Assembly (NCBI GenBank): GCA_017354895.1
Contig: CP071493.1
Span: 2,852,001-2,916,000, forward strand
Direction of reading: 5' to 3'
DNA: 64,000 nt
Source: Podospora comata
Taxonomy: Eukaryota; Ascomycota; Sordariomycetes; Sordariales; Podosporaceae
Shown here: one piece after another, positions 44,193-57,800 of the stretch
Numbering within the stretch: the first letter of the stretch is position 1
Layout: each line of letters opens with the position of its first letter
Notes under the pieces: model-generated
Databases searched by the model: none
What the model saw: the letters and a program-made list of their open reading frames with translations, nothing else
What the model was told of the DNA's origin: nothing
Made by a program: the position numbers and the translations under genes

Positions 44193-47100
44193 ATGGCCGC
44201 GCCTAATCTACCCATCAAATTCCAGGAGCTGCTCCAGCTCAGCAGCCTGGGTGTTGGGCCAACTGCTATCACATTCAACACTTGCGTATGTCCCGCCGAC
44301 ATCTATTTGCCTGTGTCGCCTGACCGCCATGTGCTAACCCTCCCTCCCTCGCCCCATACAGACATTAGAATCAGACTCGTACATCTGCATCCGAGATAAG
44401 AAGGACGAAGCCTCTTCCCCCGAAGTCATCATCGTCGACCTCAAGAATGGCAACAATGTCATTCGCCGGCCCATCAAGGCCGACAGCGCCATCATGCACT
44501 GGACGCGTCAGGTCATCGCCCTCAAGGCCCAATCGCGAACACTGCAGATCTTCGACCTCGAGCAGAAGCAGAAGCTCAAGTCGACCCAGATGAGCGAGGA
44601 CGTGGCCTTCTGGAAGTGGATCAGCGAGACCACGCTTGGCTTGGTGACAGAGACATCCGTCTATCATTGGGATGTTTTTGACCCGACCCAGGCGGCACCT
44701 GTCAAGGTGTTTGACCGCCACAGCAACCTCACAAATAACCAGATCATCAACTATCGGACGAGCGCTGATGGAAAGTGGATGGCCGTCGTTGGCATTTCGC
44801 AGCAACAAGGCCGCGTTGTTGGAGCCATGCAACTGTATTCGAAAGACCGCGGCATTACCCAGGCCATTGAAGGCCATGCCGCTGCCTTTGGCACTATTCG
44901 TCTCGACGGTGCCCCCGAGGACACCAAGCTGTTCACCTTCGCCGTGCGGACCGCCTCTGGAGCCAAACTTCACATCGTGGAAATTGACCACCCGGAAACG
45001 AATCCTGTCTTCCAGAAGAAGGCAGTTGATGTGTTCTTCCCGCCAGAGGCTGGCAGTGACTTCCCCGTTGCGCTTCAAGTGTCACAGAAGTATGGTATCA
45101 TTTATTTGATCACCAAATACGGATTCATTCACCTCTACGACCTCGAAACTGCTACATGTATCTTCATGAACCGCATCTCGGGCGAGACCATCTTCACAGC
45201 TTGTGGCGACAGCAATTCGACTGGTGTCGTCGGTATCAATCGCAAGGGTCAGGTACTCTTCGTTAGCGCCGATGAAAACAAGATCGTACCCTATGTGTTG
45301 GAAAGCCACGGCACCGAGCTGGCCCTCAAGCTGGCGTCGCGTGCTGGTCTGCCCGGTGCTGACAACCTCTATCAGCAACGGTTCGAGCAGCTGTTCAGCA
45401 ACGGAAGCTACCAGGAGGCTGCTAAGGTCGCCGCCAACTCGCCCCGTGGTTTCCTGCGGACACCTCAGACGATAGAGCGTTTCAAGCGGCTTCCGCAGCA
45501 GCCTGGCTCCATGTCGCACATATTGCAATATTTCGGCATGCTTCTTGACAAGGGTGCTCTGAATCAGCACGAAACCCTTGAGCTTGCTCAACCCGTGCTT
45601 GCCCAGAACCGGAAACAGCTCCTGGCGAAGTGGCTGGAAGAGAACAAGCTCGAGTGCTCCGAGCAACTTGGTGACATGGTCCGCCCGCATGATATGCCCA
45701 TGGCCCTCAGCATCTACCTGAAGGGCAATGTGCCCAACAAGGTTGTCGCTGGCTTTGCTGAGTTGGGACAGTTTGATAAGATTCTCCCCTACTGCACTCA
45801 GACTGGCTATCAACCAGACTTTATTCAACTTTTGCACCACATCGTCCGCGTGAACCCAGAGAAGGGTGCCGAGTTCGCGACAGCACTTGCCAACAATGAA
45901 GGGGGCTCGCTTGTTGACCTCGAGCGCGTCGTGGATATCTTCCAATCGCAGGGCATGGTGCAGCAGGCTACCGCTTTCCTTCTCGATGCTCTCAAGGACA
46001 ACAAGCCTGAGCAAGGCCATCTCCAGACCCGCCTCTTGGAGATGAACCTTCTCAATGCCCCCCAGGTTGCTGATGCTATCCTCGGCAACGACATGTTCTC
46101 CCACTTCGACAAGGCGCAGATTGCCAAGTTGTGCGAGCAAGCAGGATTGTTCCAAAAGGCTCTGGAGCTCTACGAGGACCCCGCAGCCATCAAGCGTGTT
46201 GTCGTAGGCATTGCCGGGGCGCCAAACTTCAACCCCGAGTGGTTGATTGAGTACTTCGGTCGCCTTTCCGTTGAGCAATCCATTGACTGCCTCGATGCTA
46301 TGTTGAAGCACAATATCCGCCAAAACCTCCAGTCCGTTGTGCAGATTGCCACCAAGTATGCCGAGCTTCTCGGGCCCCAGCGTCTTATTGACCTGCTTGA
46401 GAAGTACAAGACCGCCGAAGGTCTTTACTACTTCCTTGGTAGCATTGTCAACGTTACCGATGATTCTGAGGTTGTCTTCAAGTACATCGAGGCTGCTACC
46501 AAGACGGGTCAGATCCGCGAGGTTGAGCGCATTTGCCGTGACAACAGCGTCTACAACCCAGAGAAGGTCAAGAACTTCTTGAAGGAGGCCAAGCTCAGCG
46601 AGATGCTTCCACTCATGGTGGTGTGCGATCGTTTCAACTTTGTACACGACTTGGTCCTCTACTTGTACCAGCACCAGCAGTTCAAGTCCATCGAGGTGTA
46701 TGTGCAGCAAGTCAACCCTTCGAGGACACCCGGTGTTATTGGCGGCTTGTTGGATGTCGACTGCGATGAGAACATCATCAAGAACCTTCTCAGCACAGTC
46801 AACCCAGTATCTATCCCCATCGATGAGCTTGTCCAGGAGGTCGAAACCCGCAACCGTCTCAAATTGCTTCTTCCCTTCCTCGAGGCGACCCTGGCTGCTG
46901 GCAATCAGCAGCAGGCAGTGTTCAACGCTTTGGCCAAGATTTACATCGACTCCAACAACAATCCTGAGAAGTTCCTCAAGGAGAACGACCAGTACGACAC
47001 CCTCACTGTCGGAAAGTACTGCGAGAAGCGCGATCCCAACCTCGCCTACATTGCCTATAGCAAGGGCCAGAACGACCTTGAGCTCGTCAACATCACCAAC

Positions 47101-49385
47101 GAGAACGCCATGTACAAGGCCCAGGCCAGGTACCTGCTTGAGCGTGGTGATAATGACCTCTGGATGTTCGTTCTCAGCGAGAACAACCTCCACCGCCGTT
47201 CCGTGGTCGACCAAGTCATCTCGACCGCTGTTCCCGAGTCGACGGATCCCGCCAAGGTTTCTCTTGCGGTTCAATGTTTCCTGAGCGCTGATCTTCCAGC
47301 TGAGCTCATTGAGCTGCTCGAGAAGATTGTCTTGGAGCCATCACCCTTCAGTGACAACCCGAACTTGCAGAATTTGCTCATGTTCACTGCTGCCAAGGCT
47401 GACAAGGCCCGCGTGATGGATTACATCCATCGTCTTGACAACTTCTCCGCGGATGAGATTTCTAATGTCTGCATTGAGGTTGGTCTGTTCGAGGAAGCCT
47501 TCGAGGTTTTCAAGAAGATCGACAACAAGGAGGCGGCTGTCAACGTACTCGTTGAGCATGTGGTTAGCATCGATCGTGCTCAGGCTTATGCCGAGGAGGT
47601 CGACATCCCTCAGGTTTGGAGCAGAGTCGCCAAGGCTCAGCTTGACGGTCTCCGTGTCAGCGACTCGATCGAGTCTTACATCAAGGCGGAGGACCCTAAG
47701 AACTACGAGGAAGTTATTGAGATCGCTGTGGCTGCTGGCAAGAATGAGGAGCTCATCAAGTACCTGCGCATGGCCCGCAAGACCCTTCGCGAGTCTGCCA
47801 TTGATACTGCTCTTGCCTTTTGCTATGCTCGCCTTGATCAACTTGCCGAGCTCGAGGACTTCCTGCGGGCTACTAATGTCGCCAACATTGAAGAATCCGG
47901 AGACAAGGCTTACGCCGAGGGCTTTTTCGAGGCGGCCAAGATCTTCTATACCAGTATTTCCAACTGGGCGAAGTTGGCTACCACATTGGTACATCTTGAG
48001 GATTACCAAGCTGCTGTTGACTGCGCGCGCAAGGCCAACAACATCAAGGTCTGGAGAGAAGTCCATGAGGCTTGCGTTGGCAAGAAGGAGTTCCGTCTGG
48101 CCCAGATCTGCGGTCTCAACCTTATCGTTGATGCTGAGCAGCTTCAGGCTTTGGTTAAGCAGTATGAGCGTGAGGGCTACTTTGACGAGCTCATCAGTCT
48201 TCTTGAGCAAGGTCTTGGCTTGGAGCGTGCCCACATGGGTATGTTCACCGAGCTTGGCATTGCCCTTTCCAAGTACCACCCTGAGCGGTTGATGGAGCAC
48301 CTCAAGCTCTTCTGGAGCAGAATGAACCTGCCCAAGATGATCCGTGCTTGCGAGGAGGCCAACCTCTGGCCTGAGCTGGTCTTCTGCTACTACCACTATG
48401 ATGAATTCGACAACGCTGCTCTTGCGGTTATGGAGCGGCCGGAAAACTCCTGGGAGCACCAGCAGTTCAAGGAGATCACCGTCAAGGTTGCCAACCTTGA
48501 GATCTACTACAAGGCCATCAACTTTTACCTTGAGCAGCATCCTTCGCTCCTTACCGACCTTCTCCAGGTCCTCACTCCTCGCATCGATGTCAACCGTGTT
48601 GTCCGCATGTTCCAGAAGTCCGACAACTTGCCTCTGATTAAGCCATTCTTGCTCAGCGTTCAGTCGCAGAACAAGCGCACTGTTAACGATGCCATCAACG
48701 ATCTTCTGATCGAGGAGGAGGACTACAAGACTCTCCGCGACTCTGTCGAGAACTACGACAACTATGACGCTGTCGAGCTCGCCGGCCGCCTCGAGAAGCA
48801 CGATCTCGTCTTCTTCCGCCAAATTGCCGCTAACATCTACCGCAAGAATAAGCGCTGGGAGAAGTCGATCAACCTGTCCAAGCAGGACAAGTTGTGGAAG
48901 GATGCCATTGAGACTGCTGCCATCTCTGGCAAGACCGATGTTGTCGAGGAGCTTCTCCGTTATGTATGTTTCCCTTTTGATTCATGCTTGTATTTTGATT
49001 GTAACATGTGCTAACAAACCCGCCTTAGTTCGTCGACATTGGCAACAGGGAGTGCTACGTCGGCATGCTTTATGCCTGCTACGACCTCATCCGCCCCGAT
49101 CTTATCCTGGAGCTCTCTTGGCGCAACGGCCTCCATGACTTCACTATGCCGTACATGATCAACCTCCTCTGCCAGCAAACCAAGGAGTTGGCCGCCCTCA
49201 AGGCTGACAACGAGGCTCGCAAGGCCAAGGAGGCTGCCGAGAAGACCGAGGATGACAACACCCCCATCCTGGGCATGAACCGCCTCATGATCACCGCTGG
49301 TCCCGCTCAAGGCCGGGCCTCTCCCGCGTCTTTTGGCGGACAAACCAACGGATTTGCGCCCCAACCTACCGGTTTCGGATTCTAG
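44193..49385 (+). CDS. CHC1: Clathrin heavy chain
   Basis: Three exons, 44193-44285, 44362-48963 and 49029-49385, introns 76 and 65 bp, all phase 0; product 1683 aa, the normal size. The N-terminus (LPIKFQELLQLSSLGVGPTAITFNTC/TLESDSYICIRDKK) is the seven-blade propeller that binds adaptor boxes; KADSAIMHWTRQVIALKA and the SKDRGITQAIEGHAAAF segment belong to it. From about residue 540 come the clathrin repeats (CHCR), then the trimerisation region (IGNRECYVGMLYACYDLIRPDLILELSWRNGLHDF TMPYMI in two parts). The C-terminal tail is ASFGGQTNGFAPQPTGFGF. Forms triskelia that coat vesicles at the plasma membrane, Golgi and endosomes. Codon use is C-ending and even along the gene, unlike its weaker-biased neighbours. 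Confidence 0.98.
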
Positions 49386-49859
49386 AGGGTTGCACCGGTG
49401 GTATTTGAGTGCCCTTGCGTTTACGATCCCTACATGGGTCGTTGGTTTTACCCTTATCAGCAGCAGTATTCCATCATGCCAGGCGAACCGGTGTATGTGG
49501 AGGAGCTTGGTCGGGTTTCCAAAAGGTTTCTTCAATCGCACAAGCTTCTCTGTTAGGGGGGCCAGGAGGAGAGGGTATCTCAAAAGTAAAAGGATTTCTT
49601 TACTTTTTTCTAGGGCATGATGGATGGAATTGAAGGCTGGGGCATGCAGGAGGCTGTTTTTTTGAAATGTTGCTACCATAAATGTTAGTGTATGATATAT
49701 TTGCCCTTGGGGCTTTTTCAAGTTTTTATTGGTGTTGCTTTGCTTTTTTCCGTGGTGTCTTTCGAAAATGATTATGTGATGTTGTGCATATATGGTTGAA
49801 AACATATTGCTATTTAGCCTAGGGTTCTTGAATGTGCCATTGAGCCTGTGTAAGTTCCT

Positions 49860-50030
49860 AAGAGAAAGTCTCTGCAAAGTCCAGAAAGAAGTTTCCAAGA
49901 AGTGTACAGAAAGTCGAGGAAAAGCTATGAGAAGCCTATAAGAAGTCGATAAGTCTGTAAGAAGTCCATAAGTCTGTCTATAAGAAGTCTATAAGAAGTT
50001 TATAAAAAGATAAGAAGTTATAAGTAAGGG
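49860..50030. repeat. Degenerate AAGTCTATAAG tandem repeat
   Basis: About 170 bp of imperfect 10-12 bp units (AAGAAGTCTATAAG, GAAGCCTATAAG, AAGTCCATAAG, AAGTTTATAAA). It lies between the 3' ends of the convergent clathrin and pyruvate carboxylase genes. The remaining interval 49,386-50,557 holds 3' flanking sequence and no gene. Confidence 0.75.
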
Positions 50031-50557
50031 AGAATAAACCTATAGTATAAGTTTCAGTCGCCGGTACTATTACAAGAGTAAGACTGGCCATCCCTAGAAT
50101 GTTGGGCATGTCGCAATAAAACAGCGCAGTATCCCAAAGGCAAGGGCTTGGGGTTGGGCATCTGATATTATCTTCACTTGTGGACCATCTTGAAGACGAT
50201 AGGACAAGAATATCACACATTCACATAGACTCAAGCCATTATTGAACTGTTATTTAATTCCTACTTGTATGTGTGTGCGTGCTCGGATATAACCAGTTGT
50301 GCTTGACAGAGAAGAACAAGGGACCTATCCCGATACCTTTCCACGCCTGCTGCTCCAGAATCATAGGAACCCCTCCGTTACGAGAAAAAGAAAAAAAAGG
50401 ATAATCCCAGATATCCACGGCTTCCTTAGCTTCACCATAGCCCCCCCTTACACAAATTGCTCGGCTCGTTTGAGCGAGCGGGCGTGTCTTGAGGTGCGAG
50501 CAACGAAGCAGAGGGATTAACTCGGTTTCTAGTGTGCTGCTAAACGAATCACGTCGC

Positions 50558-53500
50558 TCATTTCTTGTCGCCCTTGGTGATGCGGCACACCAGGTCGGAG
50601 CCGTCGACTGAGTCGCCTTCTCTCACTTGCAGAGAGGAGACTACACCATTGTGAGGAGCGGAGATAACCATTTCCTAGAAAGATTAGTTAGCAAGTTGAG
50701 TTCAAGTGCGGAAATTCAGAGGGTATATCCTACCATCTTCATGGCGCTCAGGACAGCAAGGGGATCGCCCTTCTTGACCTCAGAGCCCTCGTGGACGCGG
50801 AGCTCAACGAGCACACCGGCCATGGGGGCACCGACCTGGCTCGAATCGCCAGGGTCGGCCTTGGGTCGGCTCACGTTCTCCACCGACGCCTGCTTGTCGT
50901 CGACAGTGACTTGGCGAACCTCGCCGTTCATTTCGTAGAACACCTCGCGCTGGCCAGTGTTCTCGGAGAGCGGGCCGACGGCCAGCAACTTGAGGATCAA
51001 CACCTTACCCTTCTCGAGCTCAACGTGGAACTCCTCGCCAATCTCAGGCTTGCTGAGGAAGTACTTGGTGGGCAAGACGCTGAGGTCTCCGTACTTAGCG
51101 ATGAAGGCCTTGTAGTCGGCGAACACCTTGGGGTACATGATGTGACTGGCCACGTCGCACTCGGTAACGCTGCCGTACTTGCGCGACAGCTCCTTCCTGA
51201 CCTTGGCAAAGTCAATGGGCTCGAGGAAGAGACCAGGGCGCTTGTCGAGCTTGCGGCGACCACGGAGTGCCTTAGTGCGGAATGGCTCGGGGAAACCACC
51301 GTACGGCTGGCCCATCATACCCTCGAGGAACTCGAGAACGGAGCCAGGGAAGTCGAGCTCGCCAGCACGCTCGATGACATCCTTGGGGCTGAGCTTGTTG
51401 GACACCATGAACTGGGCCAAGTCACCAACAACCTTGGAGGTAGGAGTGACCTTGACGATGTCGCCGAGGAGCTCGTTGGCTTGCTCGTAAGCCTTCTTGG
51501 TCTCCAACCACTGGGAGCCAAGACCAAGCTGAGAGGCCTGGAACATCATGTTGGTGAGCTGACCGCCAGGAATCTCGTGCTCGTACACCTCAGGATCGGG
51601 ACCCGCAAGATGAGCCTCGAAGGGCGAGTAGAGGAGGCGAAGCTGAGACCAGTAGGTATCAAGCGCACGAACGTGAGCAGGGTTGAGACCGGGCTGCTTA
51701 TCGGTACCATCAAGCGACGCAATGATGGCGTTGATGCTGGGCTGCGAGGTCATACCAGACAAGCTGTCAGTGGCAGCGTCAACAGCATCGGCGCCGGCCA
51801 TGGCGCAGGCAACCATGGAAGCCACACCAGTACCCGCGGAGTCGTGGGTGTGGACGTGGATGGGGAGGTCAGGGTACTTCTTGCGGATGGTACCGATGAG
51901 GATGGTGGCAGCATGGGGCTTGAGAACACCGGCCATGTCCTTGATGCCAAGAACATCAATGTCGAGAGCAACAAGCTTGTCAACAAGGTCAATGTAGTAA
52001 TCCAGGGAGTACTTCTTCTTGGGGTTGAGCATGTCACCGCTGTAGCAGACGGTACCCTCGCAGACACCACCAGCCTTTTGCACGGCCTTGATACCAACCT
52101 CGAGCTGGTTGATGTCGTTGAGAGCATCGAAGACACGGAAGATGTCGACACCGTTGTCCTTGGCCTGCTTGACGAAGTGGTCGATGGCATTGTCAGGGAG
52201 CGAGGCATAAGCAACGCCGTTGGCGCCACGGAGCAACATCTGGAAGGGGATGTTGGGGATCAACTTGCGCATCTTGCGGAGGCGGTCCCAAGGGTCCTCG
52301 TACAAGAAACGGAAGGCGACATCGAAGGTGGCGCCACCCCAGCATTCCAGAGCATACAAGTTGGAGAGCGCATGGCTGGTCTCCTTGGCAATGTTGAGGA
52401 GGTCGACTGTGCGGACACGGGTCGCCAGGAGAGACTGATGGGCATCGCGCCAGGTGGTATCCATGAGCAAGCAGCCCTTGTAGTTGCGAACAGCCTTGGC
52501 GAAAGCCTTGGGGCCTTGTTCGACGATGATGTTGCGCCAGCCCTTTTGCGAAGGCGAAGACACATCGAGCTTCTTGCCAGCATCGTCCAAGAGCTCGGGG
52601 ATGATGATGTCGCCCTTGAACTTGGGCTCACCGATTTGACCCTTGATGCTGCTACCGTTGACGGCGAGGTCACCAAGATAGGCCAGAAGCTTCTGGGCGC
52701 GGTTCTGACTGCCAACGAGGTCAAACAGGGACGGGGTATCATCAATAAAGGTCGTCCAGCAGTTGCCATCAATAAATGTTGGGTGGGTCAGGAGAGAGGC
52801 CAGGAAGGGGATGTTGGTCTTGACGCCGCGAATGCGGAACTCGATAAGAGCGCGAAGAACCTTGCGGCGAGCAATTTCGTACGTTGAGCCGTGGCACGAC
52901 ACCTTGACAAGCATGCTGTCGTAGTAGGGGGTAATGACGGCGCCAGCAAAGCCGTTGCCACCATCGAGACGCACACCGTTACCGCCAGCGGAGCGGTACA
53001 CCTCGATCTTGCCCGTGTCGGGCTGGAAGTTCTTGGCCGGATCCTCGGTCGTGATACGACACTGGATGGCGAAGCCGCGAGTAGAGATGCGGTCTTGGGT
53101 AAGGCCGAGCTGCTCCAGGGTAGCGCCAGCGGCGATCTGGATCTGAGCGGCAACGATATCGATACCCGTGATTTCCTCAGTGATGGTATGTTCGACCTGG
53201 ATACGGGGGTTGATCTCGATAAAGTAGTAGCGGTTCTGCTGGTCAACCAGGAACTCGGCGGTACCAGCGTTGCGGTAGTTGACAGACTTGGCGAGTCTGA
53301 CAGCATCGTTCAGGATAGCATCGCGAACGCTGGCGGGAAGATCCTTGGCCGGAGCGATTTCGACGACCTTTTGGTGTCTGCGCTGCACGGAGCAGTCACG
53401 CTCGTACAAGTGGACAATGTTGCCATGGTTGTCACCGAGGAGCTGAACCTCAATGTGCTTGGGCTTGTCGAGGAAACGCTCAACGAAGACGGTGCCATTC

Positions 53501-54802
53501 CCGAAGGCGCTCTTGGCCTCGGAGGTGGCTCTCTCGAAGGACTCCTTGAGGGAAGCCTCCTCACGCACAACACGCATACCACGACCACCACCGCCATAAG
53601 CAGCCTTGATGATGATGGGGAAGCCATACTTGTCCGTGAAAGCCTTGACTTCCTCAAACTTCTCGACGGCGCCCTCGGTGCCTGGGACGACTGGTACGTT
53701 CGCAGCAATGGCAATCTTTCTGGCCGAGACCTTGTCGCCAAGGGCATCGATGACGTCGGGAGAGGGACCGATAAACTGAGAAAGGGGCGGGTATCAGCGG
53801 ACAAAAATTCCCTCCTCAGATGGTTGAGTGGATACCTACGATAAGACCGGCAGCCTCAACCTTGCGAGCGAACTCGGCATTTTCAGACAAGAAACCATAA
53901 CCTGTGATAACGGTAAGCCTGAATGTCACTCATGAAATCTCTCTGGAGGACCAACCAGGGTGAATCATCTGAGCACCGTGCTCAACGGCGATCTTGACGA
54001 TTTCATCGCTGGCAAGGTAGGCGCCAACAGGTGTGTACTGTCCACGCTTGCCAATGACATAAGCCTCATCGGCCTCTGCGGTGTATTTGTTAGTCTGTGT
54101 TGACAGGTGCAAAAAACAGCAAGCAGGGTTAGCCTAGGACTGTCAAGAGGCACATACTCTGTCTGTGCATAGAAAGGCGATCCTCATAACTGTAGAAAAT
54201 CAGCAACTGTTCATATCATCTGAGAGTGGTGTCTTCTGGAAGTCTTACCTGAAGATGGCAATAGTGTGAAGTGAAAGTTCGTGGGCCTAGAGCAAGCATT
54301 GTCAGAACCGGCTTCTTCGACCCTGGAGAAAAGGGTGGCGTGACCTACCGTTCTAAAGATCTGTAAAGCGCAAGATAATCAGTGAGCAAGCTTGTCATTC
54401 CAATTCGAACTCCTCATCGTGGTCCTGAAAAGAAAGGGCGGTTTCTGGGCTCGGACATGGATCGTTACATACACGAATAGCTATCACATGTCAGCATGGA
54501 ATTCATGTGTCACATCACGATGGCTGGCCGTCCTCCGGAGGACCGCCAGTGGGAGAGCATCACTTACGAATTTCACCTCTGTTGGCAACTGTAGTTGACA
54601 CAATAGACGTTAGCTTTTCCCAATGCAAGGAGGACATGGTCTGAGGGGCTTGCTGCAGCTCCTCAAGCCAAAACTAACCCAAGATCTTGTTCAACTGCAT
54701 AATAGTAGAGTTGGCACGGATGCGATGCACCGTCTGGGCCTCCTTAGGGACATCCCCCTCCTCGAAGACATCCTCATACTTCTTGTCGTTGTCGGCGGCC
54801 AT
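50558..54802 (-). CDS. PYC1: Pyruvate carboxylase
   Basis: Ten exons, 1191 aa: 54802-54679, 54588-54568, 54480-54473 (8 nt), 54360-54349 (12 nt), 54286-54249, 54189-54158, 54075-53956, 53901-53840, 53775-50734 and 50674-50558. The joined N-terminus reads NKIL/VANRGEI/PIR/IFRT/AHELSLHTIAIFS/YEDRLSMHRQK/ADEAYVIG, exactly the family sequence. Parts in order: biotin carboxylase (AAYGGGGRGMRVV, CSVQRRHQKVVE, EINPRIQVEHTITE), carboxyltransferase (MDTTWRDAHQSLLATRVR, HVHTHDSAGTGVASM) and biotinyl domain (LAVLSAMKM, Lys1152 carries biotin, followed by ISAPHNGVVSS). It converts pyruvate, bicarbonate and ATP to oxaloacetate; in fungi usually cytosolic, and no targeting signal is seen. Introns crowd the first kilobase, and the large exon is highly codon-biased. 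Confidence 0.98.
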
Positions 54803-57800
54803 GGTGAATCGATTGGCGTGCAAGGACGACGGTCAATTGCAGAAGGAAAGGGGGAAAAGGGGGGGGAGGGGGGGGGGAAGAAGTAGGAGAAGAGAGGATT
54901 CAGAGCCAGCAGGGAGGGATGCCCGCGCCGCTGCAAGGCCGGGTATGACGCCGACAGCGGGGTAGATGTGATGGTGGGGTAGGTGTGTGGGCAGGCCCGC
55001 GGCCAGGTAGGGGTCAAGGGTGCTAGAGATGCTTGGGTGGGCTAGAAGCTCTGAAGCTCCGGTTAAAGCTTAGCTTGATTTGACGACGACACAAGCTGTG
55101 TTTTACCGCTGTCACGCTTTCCCAAAGAGGCAAGGCAAGACAAAGGTCGAGGTGGAGATAAGGATTCTTCGGCGTACGCAGAACTGTACAGCCTGAGGTG
55201 ACGTTGTAGGGAGCGAGGGTGAAAGTGATAACGTCGACACAAAGGAGAAGGAGAAGGACGTGGAAAAGAGGGGAATTTAAAACCAGAATGGGATGATTGT
55301 TGAGCTATGTTGTGGCAACTGCAAGCCAACTGGTTGTGCCAGGGGGAAGCGACGATTTTGGATATGAGGGGATTTCTGTCTTGCCAGGAACAGCCCAGAA
55401 ATGCTGAATGGAGCGAAACAGCCTCACCTCGGTCCTCACGGCTCTCTCTCTGTGACCGGCCAACAAGTCTTCTCAACTGTGCTTTGCCAAGAAAGGTTTA
55501 AGGCGGTGATTCACACATCAGACCGAGAGGGTGACGGCTCAACAATTTGATCAAGTCGAGGCCGAGTGATCCGCGTGGGAGAGGAGGAGGAGGAGGAGGA
55601 GGAGGAGGAGGAGGAGGGTGACTCTTCTTGTCTCTCGTGCGCTTTCCGCCGGCTCTGGTCCACCCAGCTGTTACTTGACGTTGGCTGACGAGGTATATAA
55701 TATCCTGACAAGCCGCAGGTTGGCAACTGATTGATGGTGCTGGTTGCTTGTGTGCATACGTGGGAGGCGTTCGCCGTTCAGCAGCTTGGCCCAAACGGGT
55801 TGGGAAGCTGTCGGTCCCATGGCTCTGCCGCCTGTTATCGAGCAATCATTGATCAATCAGTAGTGTATGCAGGAAGCACAAAACCCGATCTCCAATGGCT
55901 TTTCCGTCATCTTGGCACTGGGTCTTGGAGGGTGATGGGAATGTTTGTTGAACGTTGCGTTCGCGGAGCTTGCAGCCTTGTGTGACAAGCATCTTGAGAT
56001 CAGAGATGGCCAATCAGATGTCTGCCATGAAGAAGACCTTGCCGAGTTTGTCGCTGGTGCAGGGGTGAGGGGAACGTCCCTTTCTGCAGCCGTCACTGGA
56101 AAAAAAAATTATCCCACTTTGCGAAGAGACTCCGAGATGCTAAAACAGTGGTAGGGTGGGGTTGCTGCCGCCACCACCGCTCAGAGCTGACATGGCCGCC
56201 GTGGGGAATCTTGACGACTGGTTACTATGACCAGATATGGCGGCTAGACACACAGTACTCCGCCCTAACATTGTCGGGGTTGTAGCGGGATGAAGACTCT
56301 CAGCAGGGTTAGCCGTGGCCTCCAGCGAGCTTAACTGATGTATACACTGACACCAAGAGACATTGTTCTTGAAACCGATTGCCTCGCAGAATTCACCTGA
56401 CGCATGTTGTGAGACAACCCTCTGCCTCCCACCTGGGGAAGATGGGGGTGCATTTGCTTGACCAACCAAAAGATACCTGATCTAATAAGTGTTTTTGCTA
56501 ATGACCAGAACCCCCAACTGAAACTCCCGCCCAGGCTTAGCTTGAATGGGTTTTTTCTAATCGCCGCAAAAGCCGTTGATAAACCAACCTAGGTAACTAA
56601 CTTCAACACACCATCCAAAAAGAGCCGGCACAGCACCTTGATATTCCTCCGTAGCCGAAGGCCGGGAAGAGAATCAAGTTGATCATGTGCTCCTCATCTC
56701 ATCCCAGACCGTCCTCCGACTTTGACAGCAGATGGCTTCTAACCGGCTACTTCCACCCCCGGTTTTTCGTCGAGCCGAGGGTAAAGCTCTATCAGTCTGC
56801 AAAAAGAGGATCCTGCCGAACTTCAACTACTTGACGTGCCCGAGATGTCGGGACTTGACACACTAGCTAGCAGCGGAACCCCAGGATTGACACCGTACCT
56901 TTTCTTGTTTTGCGGAGACTTGTCAGATGAAAGACCCGGAGACAGTTGTGCTTCGAAAGGTACCTAGGCAGATTGCCCACCCCCGCCCCGTTCATGAGTA
57001 CCGTGAACCGAACCGTTCCCGGGGTCTAGGCACCAATTTTCTGGGGAAGCTGGCGGTTTCCCTGCATCATCCATGAAGGTCACCCGATGGAAAAGATGGG
57101 TGAGATAGCGTTGAAAACACCCTGGTGAACTTGGAAAACAGAAGCATAATGGCGGTGGGTGGCGCTTGCCTCAGCAAGAGAGCCCCCGGGGACTCCGAAG
57201 GCCACATTGTACCACTTACAAGATCTCTCATAGATAGGTATTCAAGAGCCGACTGATGCCAAGATTGATTCTGTGTTTCTCAATATCGACCACATATCAC
57301 GGCAGCTGTCGTGTCGGTTGATCATCAACGTTGTTGTATCCCAGTTTCATCTTTGCTCTTACTCTGCGTCATGGTCATCTACTCGTTTGAGCTGGTCACG
57401 AGATCAAGATTTCTGAACCATTGAATGGGATTTAAACCCTTCTCGACTCGCAGGGGAATGACAAGCTTCCACAGGAACCTTGGCCGTTTGTCACAGTTAT
57501 GGAGTCCTCCCTGTGTCGGTTAAGCTCTGCGGAAGCATATCAAAGGTACGTGCTGTGGGGTTACTGAGTCGCTCTGTGGACTTCACAGTCCCAATAAATG
57601 CCATGATTGTTTTGCAAGATATATTGTACCGACTTCATCTACAAAAATATTCCACGCTTCCCCTAGTTGGTGTAGCTCAGTGTTCAAGGCTACGACGGTA
57701 CACCGCATGAGGGTCCATCGTCTTACGGGAACGCATGATGCGTCAGGTGAGCAACTCACGGTTGCATCATGAGGAGAGCAAATAAGAAAAAAGAAAGGAA

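Noticed and set aside
45082-47274. 730-codon open frame antisense to clathrin heavy chain
   Set aside because: It mirrors the codon pattern of a C-ending, highly biased gene, which suppresses stops on the opposite strand; the product has no domain and the sense gene is certain.
50791-52887. 698-codon open frame antisense to pyruvate carboxylase
   Set aside because: Shadow of the strongly codon-biased sense exon; no domain or start context.
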